64,000 nt of DNA from Mangrovihabitans endophyticus (GCF_014646155.1 NZ_BMMX01000022.1:16804-80803), one strand, 5' to 3'. Counted from the first letter of the stretch, positions 8,645 to 17,049 are shown. Notes: generated by a model not told the origin, from the sequence alone. Translations and numbers: made by a program.

Positions 8645-9345
8645 TGGCCACGGTGCTGTTGCTGCGGCACGGGCGCACCGCCGCGAACGCCTCCGGCGGC
8701 CTGGCCGGCCGGCAGCCGGTGGAGATCGACGAGACCGGGCGCTCGCAGGCGCAGCGGGTCGGCGCCCGGCTGCGGGAGCTGCCGCTGGCGGCCGTGGTGA
8801 CCAGCCCGCTGGTGCGCTGCCGGCAGACCCTTGAGCTGGCGCTGCCGGGCGCCGAGCCGGTGACCGACGACGGCCTGATCGAGTGCGGGTACGGCGACTG
8901 GGAGGGCCAGCCGCTGAAGAAGCTGGCCAAGGACCCGCTGTGGCCGGTGGTGCAGCAGCATCCCAGCGCGGCGGTGTTCCCCGGCGGTGAGGCGATGGCC
9001 GCGATGAGCGCCCGCGCGGTGGCCGCAGTGCGGCGCTGGGACGCCCGGGTGACGCGGGAACACGGCCCGGAGGCGCTCTGGCTGGCGTGCAGCCACGGCG
9101 ATGTGATCAAGGCGATCGTGGCCGACGCGCTCGGCCTGCACCTGGACGACTTCCAGCGCATCGTCACCGATCCGGCCTCGGTCAGCGTGATCCGCTACAC
9201 GCCCACCCGCCCGTTCGTGCTGCGCCTCAACGACACCGCCGACCTGAGCGGCCTGGTGCCGCCGCCGAAGGGGCGGCGGCGCGCGGCGCGCGCGGCGCCG
9301 TCGTCCGACGCGGTGGTCGGCGGAGGCGGGGGAGCGGGCGCCTGA
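8644..9345 (+). CDS. Histidine phosphatase family protein, MSMEG_4193 type
   Basis: A 233-residue protein of the phosphoglycerate-mutase-like superfamily. LLLRHGRTAANASG gives the Arg8-His9 phosphate-binding pair with His9 as the phospho-acceptor; the second catalytic His is in WLACSHGDVIKAI. The first two thirds and the DFQRIVTDPASVSVI segment match the actinobacterial MSMEG_4193 phosphomutase-like family. The C-terminal 45 residues are basic and Gly-rich, probably disordered. It shares a base with the stop of the LLM gene and is followed, after 122 bases, by DUF3090 and SCO1664-like genes, its usual neighbours in actinobacteria. The physiological substrate is unknown. Confidence 0.85.
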   Translation: MATVLLLRHGRTAANASGGLAGRQPVEIDETGRSQAQRVGARLRELPLAAVVTSPLVRCRQTLELALPGAEPVTDDGLIECGYGDWEGQPLKKLAKDPLWPVVQQHPSAAVFPGGEAMAAMSARAVAAVRRWDARVTREHGPEALWLACSHGDVIKAIVADALGLHLDDFQRIVTDPASVSVIRYTPTRPFVLRLNDTADLSGLVPPPKGRRRAARAAPSSDAVVGGGGGAGA

Positions 9346-9467
9346 CCGCAACCGTGCTGTCACAAAAAGTGATCAAAGATGTGCGCTGAGTCGCCCATCG
9401 TTGCGCCCATGGCGAACCGGCCCGGTGCGCTGCACGCGCCGTCCACCGGACGGATAGGGTCATCGGT

Positions 9468-10058
9468 ATGACCCACCAGGTGCATGCCTTCGAGCCGCCC
9501 GAGCGGTTCGTCGCCGGGACGGTGGGCGAGCCAGGCGACCGGACGTTCTTCCTGCAGGCCCGCGGTGGCGGGCGAGTGGTCAGCGTGGCGCTGGAGAAGG
9601 TCCAGGTGCAGCTACTCGCCGAGAAGCTGGAGGAGCTGCTGACCGAGGCCAGCCGCCGGTTCGGAGTGGACCTGCCGGACCTGTCACCGCTGGCCACCAA
9701 CGACAACGAGCCGCTGGACACGCCCGTCGACGAGGAATTCCGCGTCGGCACCCTCGGCCTGGCCTTCGACGTGGACACGAGCACCGTGGTGATCGAGGCG
9801 ATCGAGGCCGGCGAGGGCGACGTCGAGGCGGACCTCACCGCGGAGGACGAGACCCCGACCCTCGAAGAGGGCGAGGACGACGAGCCGGACGACGCGCTCG
9901 ACCGGCTGCGCGTCCGGCTGACCCCCGAGGCCACCCGGGCGTTCATCGACCGCGCGAAACGCGTGGTGGCGGCCGGCCGGCCGCCGTGCCCGCTGTGCGG
10001 TCAGCCGCTGGATCCGGCCGGGCACCTGTGTCCCCGGCACAACGGCTACCATCGATGA
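9468..10058 (+). CDS. DUF3090 family protein
   Basis: A 196-residue protein whose start HAFEPPERFVAGTVGEPG and segment RTFFLQARGGGRVVSVALEK are the signature of DUF3090. The C-terminus carries a knuckle-like CPLCGQPLDPAGHLCPRH with three Cys and two His, which probably binds zinc. A central acidic patch (residues 110-140) may be flexible. It overlaps the following gene by four bases (ATGA). The group histidine phosphatase, DUF3090 and SCO1664-like is widely conserved in actinobacteria, often with mshC next door, but mshC is absent here. No function is established. Confidence 0.9.
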   Translation: MTHQVHAFEPPERFVAGTVGEPGDRTFFLQARGGGRVVSVALEKVQVQLLAEKLEELLTEASRRFGVDLPDLSPLATNDNEPLDTPVDEEFRVGTLGLAFDVDTSTVVIEAIEAGEGDVEADLTAEDETPTLEEGEDDEPDDALDRLRVRLTPEATRAFIDRAKRVVAAGRPPCPLCGQPLDPAGHLCPRHNGYHR

Positions 10059-10861
10059 CGATCTCCGTGTTGCCCGAGGACGAGGCCGTCGCACTGCTCT
10101 CGCGCGGGCATCTGGAGATCGAGGGACGGCTGGTCGACGCCTCCAACACCACGGTCCGGTGCGAGATCAGCCTGGACGGGCTCACCCGCCGTTGCGTCTA
10201 CAAGCCGGTCCGCGGGGAGCGGCCGCTGTGGGACTTCCCGGACGGCACGCTCGCCGGGCGCGAGGTGTCGGCCTACCTGGTGTCCCAGGCGACCGGCTGG
10301 GACCTGGTGCCACCCACCGTGCTGCGCGACGGACCGCTCGGCCCGGGCGCCTGCCAGCTATGGATCGACGAGCCGTCCGGGGCCGACGCGCTGATCGGTT
10401 TCGTCCCGGCATACGACGTGCCGCAGGGCTGGTTCCCGGTCGCCTCGGCCCGCGACGACGAGGGCGACGCGTACGCGCTGGCACACGCCGACGACGCGCG
10501 GCTGGCCCGGCTCGCGGTCCTCGACGCGGTGATCAACAATGCCGACCGCAAGGGCGCGCACGTGCTCTACGGACCGGGCGACCGCCTCTACGGGGTGGAC
10601 CACGGCGTGAGCTTCCACGTGGAGAACAAGCTGCGCACCGTTCTCTGGGGCTGGACCGGGAAGCCGCTGCCGGAGGACGTGGTGGCGGTGCTGACCGACC
10701 TGTCGGCCCGGATGGACCAGGCCCTGGTCCCGGCGCTGGAGGAGCATCTGACCCTCGCCGAGGTGCGCCAGGTGCGCCGGCGCATCACCCGGCTGCTGCG
10801 GGCGGGCCGGTTCCCGCAACCGCCGCGCGACTGGCCGGCGGTGCCCTGGCCGCCGGTCTAG
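10055..10861 (+). CDS. SCO1664 family protein, kinase-like fold
   Basis: A 268-residue protein. The ATG at 10055 overlaps the DUF3090 stop; an upstream in-frame extension exists but would read through the DUF3090 C-terminus. The motifs VINNADRKGAHVL and YGVDHGVSFHVENKL resemble the catalytic loop and metal-binding Asp of the phosphatidylinositol 3/4-kinase-like fold, which suggests an ATP-dependent phosphotransferase. The N-terminal CVYKPVRGERPLWDFPDGTL would provide the ATP Lys. The SCO1664 name is a family label, and no substrate is known. Its coupling to DUF3090 suggests that the two proteins act together. Confidence 0.85.
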   Translation: MTISVLPEDEAVALLSRGHLEIEGRLVDASNTTVRCEISLDGLTRRCVYKPVRGERPLWDFPDGTLAGREVSAYLVSQATGWDLVPPTVLRDGPLGPGACQLWIDEPSGADALIGFVPAYDVPQGWFPVASARDDEGDAYALAHADDARLARLAVLDAVINNADRKGAHVLYGPGDRLYGVDHGVSFHVENKLRTVLWGWTGKPLPEDVVAVLTDLSARMDQALVPALEEHLTLAEVRQVRRRITRLLRAGRFPQPPRDWPAVPWPPV

Positions 10862-10874
10862 GCCGGCGTCGCGA

Positions 10875-11666
10875 TCAGGCCAGGGCGAGGCCCGGGTCGG
10901 GATCCGGGTCCGCGGCCGGCTCCGGCACCCGGTACTCCTCGGTCAGCGTGGTCATCGGTCCCGGCCAGGTCGCCTGCGCCACCTCGATCGGCCGGCGTGT
11001 CTCGTCGAAGGCCACATGCAGCAGGTGCAGCACCGGAGTGTCCGGGCGGATCTGCAGGATCTCCGCCTCCTCCCGGCTCGGCTGGCGGGCGCTGATGGTG
11101 TCCGTCGCCCACGTGTAGCGCCGGCCCAGCGCCTCCTCCGCCTCCTGATAGAGCGGGCGGCCGAACGCCTCCCGCCGCTCCAGGGAGGTGCCGCGGGCGT
11201 CGGCCACGCGGAACCAGGACGCACCCACCTCGACGCAGGCGTCCTCGGTGCGGACCAGATGCCGCCGGACCAGCATCTCCGTCCCGTCGCGGACGCCGAA
11301 CGCGTCGGCCACCTCGCCGGGCGCCGCCTCGCGGCCCACCGCGGCCAGTTGCTGGCGGTACCGCGCGGCCAGGTCGGCGTGGTATCCGCGATGTGCGCCG
11401 TACCGGCCGCGGGAGAGGCGGTTCAGCCGGCGTCGGGTGCCCCGCACGTACGTCCCGGATCCCGGCTTGGTGATCAGCACGCCCTCGACCCGCAACTGGT
11501 CGACGGTGCGCTGCACGGTCTGCTTGGCCACGCCGAACATGTCCGCCATGGCCGGGATGGACGGTAGCCGCTCGCCGGGCTGCCAGTCGCCACGGCGGAT
11601 GCGCTCGCGCAACTGGGCGGCGATCTGACGGTGCGGGAACTCGGCGGCGCCGGGGTTGATCGACAT
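10875..11666 (-). CDS. GntR family regulator with UTRA domain (HutC subfamily)
   Basis: A 263-residue repressor-type protein. Residues 12-78 form the GntR winged helix (RIRRGDWQPGERLPSIPAMA, then QTVQRTVDQLRVEGVLI and KPGSGTYV). Residues 95-250 have the UTRA effector-binding fold (DGTEMLVRRHLVRTEDACVE and PVLHLLHVAFDETRRPIEV). It ends 13 bases after the convergent SCO1664 gene. Just upstream of its start is a duplicated CCTAGG palindrome that is a good candidate for its own operator. The divergent membrane-protein gene at 11835 is a possible target. The effector is unknown; UTRA domains usually bind small metabolites such as sugars or urocanate. Confidence 0.9.
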   Translation of the reverse strand: MSINPGAAEFPHRQIAAQLRERIRRGDWQPGERLPSIPAMADMFGVAKQTVQRTVDQLRVEGVLITKPGSGTYVRGTRRRLNRLSRGRYGAHRGYHADLAARYRQQLAAVGREAAPGEVADAFGVRDGTEMLVRRHLVRTEDACVEVGASWFRVADARGTSLERREAFGRPLYQEAEEALGRRYTWATDTISARQPSREEAEILQIRPDTPVLHLLHVAFDETRRPIEVAQATWPGPMTTLTEEYRVPEPAADPDPDPGLALA

Positions 11667-11680
11667 GGAGACCTCCAGAC

Positions 11681-11694
11681 CCTAGGTTCCTAGG
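11681..11694. promoter_or_regulatory. Candidate GntR operator, doubled CCTAGG palindrome
   Basis: CCTAGGTTCCTAGG lies 15-28 bases upstream of the GntR start codon: two perfect CCTAGG palindromes two bases apart. It sits between the ribosome binding site GGAGGT and the upstream region, where repressor binding would block transcription. GntR proteins bind short palindromes of about this length. The assignment is an inference from position and symmetry. Confidence 0.5.
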
Positions 11695-11834
11695 ATGCCG
11701 TACGCGCTGTGCGCCGGCACCCGCGACACGCCGACGGCACCGGACGCCGGACGTGCCGGGCCGGGTCCCAGGCGGTGTTCGGGAGTCTGGTGGAATGCTG
11801 GCAACCGTTCGATGCGCGATGGAAGGTCCGATAG

Positions 11835-12182
11835 ATGGAAGCCTTGCGGCTGATCCTGCTCTACCTGCACCTCGTCGGGTTCGCCCTGCTGCTCGGCGGC
11901 GCGATCACGCAGTGGTTCACCGGCCGGACCCGGATCAACCCGGCCATGCTCTGGGGCGCGGGCATCCAGGTGGTCACCGGTCTCGGGCTGTCCGCGCCGC
12001 TGCGCGGTGGCGGCGATGCCGAACCGAGCGTGGTCAAGCTGGCGGTGAAGCTGATCATCGGCATTCTGATCTTCATCATGGTCTTCTTCTCGCGCCGCCG
12101 CGAGGAGGTCAACCGCGGCCACTTCATCGGCATCGTGGCGCTGACCCTGATCAACGCCGCGGTGGCGGTCTTCTGGCACTGA
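11835..12182 (+). CDS. Small integral membrane protein
   Basis: A 115-residue protein with about four hydrophobic helices: residues 4-26 (ILLYLHLVGFALLLGG), 38-55, 68-85 (KLAVKLIIGILIFIMVF) and 97-114. The loop RRREEVNRG is positively charged and probably cytoplasmic. No catalytic motif is present. The fold and size resemble the small copper-resistance D or DUF2269-like four-helix proteins, but the match is too weak to name. It may be controlled by the divergent GntR regulator. Confidence 0.7.
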   Translation: MEALRLILLYLHLVGFALLLGGAITQWFTGRTRINPAMLWGAGIQVVTGLGLSAPLRGGGDAEPSVVKLAVKLIIGILIFIMVFFSRRREEVNRGHFIGIVALTLINAAVAVFWH

Positions 12183-12236
12183 CGCCTTCGCGGGATATCG
12201 ATTGCCGGTGCCGCGCCGGGCCGCGAGGCTGGGCTC

Positions 12237-13034
12237 ATGATTGAGCCGGAGATCATGACCTACTACGAACACGGCGGGGAACACCACCGGCTCGCCACCG
12301 GCGCAGGCCGCCTGGAGTTCCTGCGCACCTGGGACGTGCTCGGCCGGGTGCTGCCCGGTCCTCCCGGCCGGATCCTCGACGTCGGCGGCGCCACGGGGGT
12401 GTACGCCGCGCCGCTCGCCCGTGCCGGGTACGACGTGCTGGTGATCGACCCGGTGCCGGACCATGTCGCCGCGGCCGGAGCCTGCGACGGAGTCGCCGCG
12501 ACGCTGGGTGACGCCCGTTCGCTTCCGGTGCCCGACGGCGGGGCGGACGCGGTGCTCCTGCTCGGGCCGCTCTACCACCTGCCGGAGCGCGGCGACCGGG
12601 TCACCGCCTGGCGGGAGGCGGCGCGGGCCGCGCGTACCGGCGGGGTCGTCATCGGTGCGGGCATCAGCCGCTTCGCGTCGATGCTCGACGGCTTCGGCAA
12701 GGGCTTCTTCGCCGAGCCGGGATACCGTCCCCTCGTCGAGGGAGCCCTGCGGGACGGCGCGCACCGCAACGTTGCCGACCGGGAGCGCTGGTTCACCAGC
12801 GCCTACTTTCACCGGCCCGAGGAGGCGGCGGCCGAGGCGGGGGAGGCGGGCCTGCGGGAGGTACGCACGGTGGCCGTCGAAGGGCCGGTATGGCTGACCG
12901 GCCCGCGCGTGGACGAGTTCCTGGACGATCCACGGCTGGCCGAACTCACCCTGGACATGCTGCGCCGGGTGGAGGCGGAGCCCAGCCTGCTAGGGGCGAG
13001 CAGTCACCTGCTGACCATCGGGCGCACCGCTTGA
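12237..13034 (+). CDS. Class I SAM-dependent methyltransferase
   Basis: A 265-residue Rossmann-fold methyltransferase. Motif I is RILDVGGATGVYAAPLA near residue 48, the acidic end of strand 2 is in VLVIDPVPDH, motif II/post-I is DARSLPVPDGGADAVLLLGPLYHL and motif III is ARTGGVVIGAGI. It belongs to the methyltransferase type 11/25 class, with a C-terminal substrate-capping region around FTSAYFHRPEEAAAEA. The SAM-binding residues look intact. The substrate is not evident. It is a monocistronic gene, convergent with the PAC2 gene. Confidence 0.88.
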   Translation: MIEPEIMTYYEHGGEHHRLATGAGRLEFLRTWDVLGRVLPGPPGRILDVGGATGVYAAPLARAGYDVLVIDPVPDHVAAAGACDGVAATLGDARSLPVPDGGADAVLLLGPLYHLPERGDRVTAWREAARAARTGGVVIGAGISRFASMLDGFGKGFFAEPGYRPLVEGALRDGAHRNVADRERWFTSAYFHRPEEAAAEAGEAGLREVRTVAVEGPVWLTGPRVDEFLDDPRLAELTLDMLRRVEAEPSLLGASSHLLTIGRTA

Positions 13035-13092
13035 GCCGCGTGGGCTGAGCCGCGTGCCGCCGGGTGCTCCTGCCGTGTCGGCTGCGGGCCGG

Positions 13093-13962
13093 TCACCACG
13101 ACCCGGCGGTCGGGCCCGCCGAGCCGCCCCGGCGCCGCAGGTACTTCTCGAACTCGGTCGCGATCTCGTCGCCCGTGAGCGGTTGAATGCCCTCGTCGCC
13201 CACGCGTTCCTCCAGCTCGCGGACGTACTCGCCGAGCTCGCTGTCCTGCTCGGCCGCCGCGCGGACGCGCTTCTCCCACTCGCCCGCCTCCTCCGCCAGG
13301 TCCGCCATCGGCACCGGCAGGTCGAGCACGTCTTCGATGCGGTGCAGCAGCGCCAGGGTCGCTTTCGGGCAGGGTGGATTGTTCGCGTAGTGCGGCACGT
13401 GCACCCAGAAGGACATCGCGTCCAGTTCTGCCCGGGTGCAGGCTTCCTGGAGCACGCCCACGATCCCGGTCGGCCCGTCGTAGCGGGTCGGCACGATCTT
13501 GTATTTCTCGGCCGCGGTGGAGTCGGCCGCGGCTCCGCTGATCGGCAGCGGGCGGGTGTACGGCACATCGGCGAGCAGCGCGCCGAGGAGCACCACCTTC
13601 TCGATCTCCAGGCTGTGGCACACCTCCAGGACCTGTTCGCAGAAGGTCCGCCAGCGCATGCTGGGCTCGATGCCCCGGATGAGCACGACGTCACGCTCGA
13701 CGCCGGGCGGGCTGGCCACCATGAAACGGGTGGTCGGCCACTCGATTTTGCGGGCCTCGCCGTCCGTCATGGCGACGGTGGGACGGCTGACTTGGAAGTC
13801 GTAGAACTCTTCCGGGTCGATGGAGGTGATCTCCCGTGCCTGCCAGACCTGTTCGAGATGCTCCACCGCCGCGGTCGACGCGTCGGCGGCATCGTTCCAG
13901 CCCTCGAACGCGGCGATGGCCACGGGGGAGCGCAGGAGGGGAAGACCGTCGAACTCTGTCAC
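13093..13962 (-). CDS. PAC2 family protein (proteasome-assembly-chaperone-like)
   Basis: A 289-residue protein of the PAC2 family, related to the eukaryotic proteasome assembly chaperone PAC2. Family traits are VAIAAFEGWNDAADAST near residue 15, VVLIRGIEPSMRWRTFCEQ and VVLLGALLADVPYTRP. The ending is acidic with a disordered tail. Actinobacterial members are widespread, but a role in bacterial proteasome assembly has not been shown in general. Here the gene sits about 9 kb from the proteasome locus and is not part of it. It is divergent from the PH-like membrane protein. Confidence 0.88.
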   Translation of the reverse strand: MTEFDGLPLLRSPVAIAAFEGWNDAADASTAAVEHLEQVWQAREITSIDPEEFYDFQVSRPTVAMTDGEARKIEWPTTRFMVASPPGVERDVVLIRGIEPSMRWRTFCEQVLEVCHSLEIEKVVLLGALLADVPYTRPLPISGAAADSTAAEKYKIVPTRYDGPTGIVGVLQEACTRAELDAMSFWVHVPHYANNPPCPKATLALLHRIEDVLDLPVPMADLAEEAGEWEKRVRAAAEQDSELGEYVRELEERVGDEGIQPLTGDEIATEFEKYLRRRGGSAGPTAGSW

Positions 13963-14106
13963 GATGACACCTTTCGAGACGCGCGTGCCGCAAGCCTACG
14001 TGCCGCGCACCCCGCCCCGCCCGGTGCCGCGCGGGGCGGCGCCGGGCGCCGGTACGAATCCCCTGATACCAGCCAAGAGCCGCCGAAAACGGCGCATACT
14101 GCGAAC

Positions 14107-14652
14107 GTGCCTGCTCCCGCGGTCGGTCCCGCCGACGACACCGTGTCGTTCGCTCAGCCACGGGGGATGGTGTTCGTCACCGTCCTCTGGGTGGTGGCCG
14201 CGGTGTGGGCCGCCTGCCGCGGCCTGTCGCTGCTGATCCTGCTCGCGGCGGGCGCCCGCGTCACCGTCGCGGACCTGATCGGGGTGGGGGAGAGCCTGCT
14301 CGTCGTCCCGGCGGTGGCCACCTGCGTGATCATGCTCGTCGCGTGGAACCGGCTGGGATGGCTGCGCAGCAACGTGCACGGCGTGGAGTTCGCCGCGACC
14401 GGCCGGCGCGGCGTGCGGCTGCCGTGGTCGGCGATCGCCGCGGTTGCCCTGCGCCGCCGCGGCCCGTTCACCGAGCTGGTGGTGACGCCGTCCGCCGCGG
14501 GCGCGATCACCGTCGCCGACGGTCCGGGACGGGCTCCCCGTACGCGTCGTCGCGGGGCGGAGGTGGCGTACCTGGTCGACGTCGGCCTGATGTCGCCCGG
14601 ACCGCGCACCCTGCTGGCCGAGCTGCATCGCCGCCTGCCGGGCAAGGTCTGA
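14107..14652 (+). CDS. Membrane protein with PH-like domain
   Basis: A 181-residue protein. Two membrane helices lie at about residues 20-45 (FVTVLWVVAAVWAACRGLSL) and 58-78. They are followed by a domain with the strand pattern GVEFAATGRRGVRLPWSAIA and VALRRRGPFTELVV, typical of bacterial PH-like (YdbT/DUF304-type) domains that sit on the cytoplasmic face. The GTG at 14107 is the first good start after the divergent PAC2 gene; an ATG at 14167 would remove the cytoplasmic leader. Function is unknown. Confidence 0.65.
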   Translation: MPAPAVGPADDTVSFAQPRGMVFVTVLWVVAAVWAACRGLSLLILLAAGARVTVADLIGVGESLLVVPAVATCVIMLVAWNRLGWLRSNVHGVEFAATGRRGVRLPWSAIAAVALRRRGPFTELVVTPSAAGAITVADGPGRAPRTRRRGAEVAYLVDVGLMSPGPRTLLAELHRRLPGKV

Positions 14653-14686
14653 CTCGTCACGTCCTCGACGGGGACGGCACGGGGCG

Positions 14687-15487
14687 TCACGGGCCGAGCT
14701 CCCACAGCAGCCGGTAGTAGCCGATGCGTACCGGGTCCGGGTCCACCCCGTACGCGTGGAAGAAGGCGGGTGCCCAGCCCGGTCCGTAGTTCCACTCCAG
14801 GCTCCACGAGGCGACCGCCAGGTCGGCCCACCGGTCGGCGACACCCAGCGCGGCCATGTCGACGTGACCGGTCCACGCGCCGTCGTCGGCGACAAGCGTG
14901 TTGGGCGCGCACGCGTCCCCGTGGCAGACCACCAGGCGGTCCACCGGCGGGATCTCCTTGGCCCGCACCAGCGCCTCGTCGATGGTGAGGTGCGCGAAGT
15001 CGCGGTGCCAGTCCCAGTCGTCGTAATGCCGGTCGGCGGCCAGGCGGTGCGCGACCGACAGGCGATGCTCGGCCATCCAGGTGTACGGGCAGCCGGCGAC
15101 CGGCAGGGCGTCGTGCAGCGCCCGCAGGCCGGCGCCGATCGCCGCCACCGCCGGGCCGGGGTCACCCAGCCACCGCGGGTCGACGGCGCTGCGTCCGGTC
15201 AGGGCGGCCGTCACGAGCCAGGTGCCGGTCTCGTCCGCGCCGGTGTCGAGCACCCGCGGGACCGGTGTGTACGGGCGTGCCCAGCGCAGCCGTGCCGCCT
15301 CACGGGCCAGGGGCAGGCCGCTGCCGGCCGGGGCGAACTTGACGAAGAAGCGTTCGGAACCCGAGCCCACCTCGAAGGTGGTGCCGCCCAGCAGGTTGCA
15401 CCACACCGCCCGCGCCGGGCGCCCACGGGTCAGGGTCCGCACCGCGTCCGGCATGGCAAGCTCAGGTTCCGGTATGCCCACGGGCAT
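14687..15487 (-). CDS. Aminoglycoside 3'-phosphotransferase-like kinase
   Basis: A 266-residue protein with the eukaryotic-kinase-like APH fold. Lys50 in SERFFVKF is the ATP-binding Lys. VVCHGDACAPNTL gives catalytic Asp201 and metal-binding Asn206, and GHVDMAALGVADRWADLA gives metal-binding Asp220. The run GDACxPN, then GVADRxxDLA is closer to APH(3') enzymes than to generic phosphotransferases. The start at 15487 is chosen because GGGAGG lies 5 bases upstream; a longer reading frame starting at 15562 lacks such a site. It may give intrinsic resistance to kanamycin-type drugs or act on another sugar-like substrate. It stands alone, with no resistance-island context. Confidence 0.8.
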   Translation of the reverse strand: MPVGIPEPELAMPDAVRTLTRGRPARAVWCNLLGGTTFEVGSGSERFFVKFAPAGSGLPLAREAARLRWARPYTPVPRVLDTGADETGTWLVTAALTGRSAVDPRWLGDPGPAVAAIGAGLRALHDALPVAGCPYTWMAEHRLSVAHRLAADRHYDDWDWHRDFAHLTIDEALVRAKEIPPVDRLVVCHGDACAPNTLVADDGAWTGHVDMAALGVADRWADLAVASWSLEWNYGPGWAPAFFHAYGVDPDPVRIGYYRLLWELGP

Positions 15488-15585
15488 GCGCGCCTCCCAT
15501 GATCTATTGTCACTGATCCGTATTCGCTCCCCGCACGTATCGTGAAGTATCACGCGGATCACGTCAGCCCTCCGGAGGTCCGAAA

Positions 15586-16323
15586 ATGCCGGCGCCCCGT
15601 CGTTCCCGCATGGCGCTCCTGGCCCTGTTCGCCGCCGCGGTGACCGCCGCGGGCTGCCTGTCGGCGCCCGGCGGCGACCGTCGCGCCGCGGATCCCGCGC
15701 CGAGCGCCACCGGCGCCGGCGACCCGGCCGGCAGCCAGGACCCCGACGGCACGGACACCCCGGAGGAGTTCGCCGCCGACATCGACGACGCCCGGGTGAT
15801 CGCCGAGGAATACTGGCGGGACCAGTTCCAGGCGTCCGGGCTGGACTTCACCCCGGTGGGCCGGCTGATCCCGTACCGGCGCGCCGGCGAGGTCGACTGC
15901 GGGGGCCAGGCGCTGGGTCGCAACAACGCCGCCTACTGCTCGGCGGGCGACTTCATCGCGTACGACGTGAACTGGGCTTTCGCCGCGTTCCAGCAGATCG
16001 GCGACGCGTTCATCTTCTACCTGCTGGGTCATGAGTACGCGCACGCCGTGCAACTGCGCCTGGGCATCCGCAAGCAGTTCACCATCCAGCAGGAGCTGCA
16101 GGCCGACTGCATGGCCGGGGCGTACATCGGCGACATGGAACGGCGCGGCCGGCTGAGCTTGCAGCCGGACGACACCGACGAGCTCGCCCGCGGCCTGGAG
16201 GCGGTGGGCGACGATCCGGGCCAGCCCTGGTTCGCCGAGGGCGCGCACGGCACCGCACGGCAGCGGACCAGGGCGTTCGTCAACGGGTACGACGACTCGT
16301 TGAAGCCCTGCGACCTGTCCTGA
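15586..16323 (+). CDS. Neutral zinc metallopeptidase, lipoprotein
   Basis: A 245-residue secreted lipoprotein. A hydrophobic leader (residues 8-22) ends in the lipobox TAAGC with Cys24. A disordered acidic linker follows to about residue 65. The catalytic domain has the zincin motif LLGHEYAHAVQ (His149, Glu150, His153) and the third ligand region QQELQADCMAG with Glu170, matching the YpfJ-type neutral zinc metallopeptidase family. Four extra Cys, including Cys105 and Cys118, may form disulfides. GGAGG lies just before the ATG. It is tethered to the outer face of the membrane; its substrate is unknown. Confidence 0.88.
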   Translation: MPAPRRSRMALLALFAAAVTAAGCLSAPGGDRRAADPAPSATGAGDPAGSQDPDGTDTPEEFAADIDDARVIAEEYWRDQFQASGLDFTPVGRLIPYRRAGEVDCGGQALGRNNAAYCSAGDFIAYDVNWAFAAFQQIGDAFIFYLLGHEYAHAVQLRLGIRKQFTIQQELQADCMAGAYIGDMERRGRLSLQPDDTDELARGLEAVGDDPGQPWFAEGAHGTARQRTRAFVNGYDDSLKPCDLS

Positions 16324-16348
16324 GACGCGCGCAGGCAACAATGGCGGG

Positions 16349-17020
16349 GTGACACGACTTCCCGCCGCGGTGCTCTTCGACATGGACGGAACGCTGGTCG
16401 ACAGCGAGAAGGTGTGGGACGTCGCCCTGCACGAGCTGGCCGAACGGGCCGGCGGCAGGCTGTCCCCGCCGGCCCGGCAGGCGATGATCGGCAGCACCAT
16501 GAGCCGCACGATGCAGTTGATGCGCGACGACCTGGGCCAGCCGGACCGGCCGGAGGCGCCGGACGCGGCGTGGCTCACCGACCGGGTGTTCGAGCTGTTC
16601 GGCAACGGGCTGGTCTGGCGGCCGGGCGCGCACGAGCTGCTGCGCGCGGTGCGCGCCGACGGTCTGCCCACCGCGCTGGTCACCTCGACCGGCCGCAAGC
16701 TCGTCGAGGTCGCGCTGGACACGCTGGGCCGGGAGAACTTCGACGTGGTGATCGTCGGCGACGAGGTCGACGCGCCCAAGCCGGACCCGGAACCGTACCT
16801 GATCGCCGCGGGCAAACTCGGCGTGCCGATCACCGCGTGTGTGGCGATCGAGGATTCGCCGACCGGGATGGCCAGCGCGCTGGCGTCCGGGGCGGCGGTG
16901 CTCGCCGTGCCGGCGGAACTGGAGCTGCCGCCGACCGACGGGGTGCACCTGCGGACATCCCTGGAGGGCGTGGACGCCGCCTTCCTGGGCTCCCTGCTGC
17001 GGCCGGTGGCGCTTGACTGA
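16349..17020 (+). CDS. HAD family hydrolase (beta-phosphoglucomutase-like)
   Basis: A 223-residue HAD superfamily phosphatase. Motif I is AAVLFDMDGTLVDSE with nucleophile Asp11 and acid/base Asp13; motif II Thr is in ALVTSTGRK; motif III/IV Lys and Asp are in APKPDPEPY and CVAIEDSPTGMASAL. The helical cap between residues 20 and 90 places it in the beta-phosphoglucomutase-like subgroup, which dephosphorylates small sugar phosphates or nucleotides. GTG start at 16349. Its stop codon lies inside the first copy of a TGACGTCA repeat that precedes the next gene. Confidence 0.9.
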   Translation: MTRLPAAVLFDMDGTLVDSEKVWDVALHELAERAGGRLSPPARQAMIGSTMSRTMQLMRDDLGQPDRPEAPDAAWLTDRVFELFGNGLVWRPGAHELLRAVRADGLPTALVTSTGRKLVEVALDTLGRENFDVVIVGDEVDAPKPDPEPYLIAAGKLGVPITACVAIEDSPTGMASALASGAAVLAVPAELELPPTDGVHLRTSLEGVDAAFLGSLLRPVALD

Positions 17021-17049
17021 CGTCATCTAAGGCGTCATAGTGACGTCAT
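17018..17049. promoter_or_regulatory. Tandem TGACGTCA operator-like sites
   Basis: Perfect palindromes TGACGTCA occur at 17018-17025 and 17041-17048, both followed by T, with a half-site GGCGTCAT between them (17031-17038). The three CGTCAT elements are 12 and 11 bases apart, about one helical turn. They cover the 27-base gap in front of the ribbon-helix-helix gene and overlap its ATG. Such proteins bind short direct repeats as dimers and often repress their own promoter, so autoregulation is a natural reading. Confidence 0.5.
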
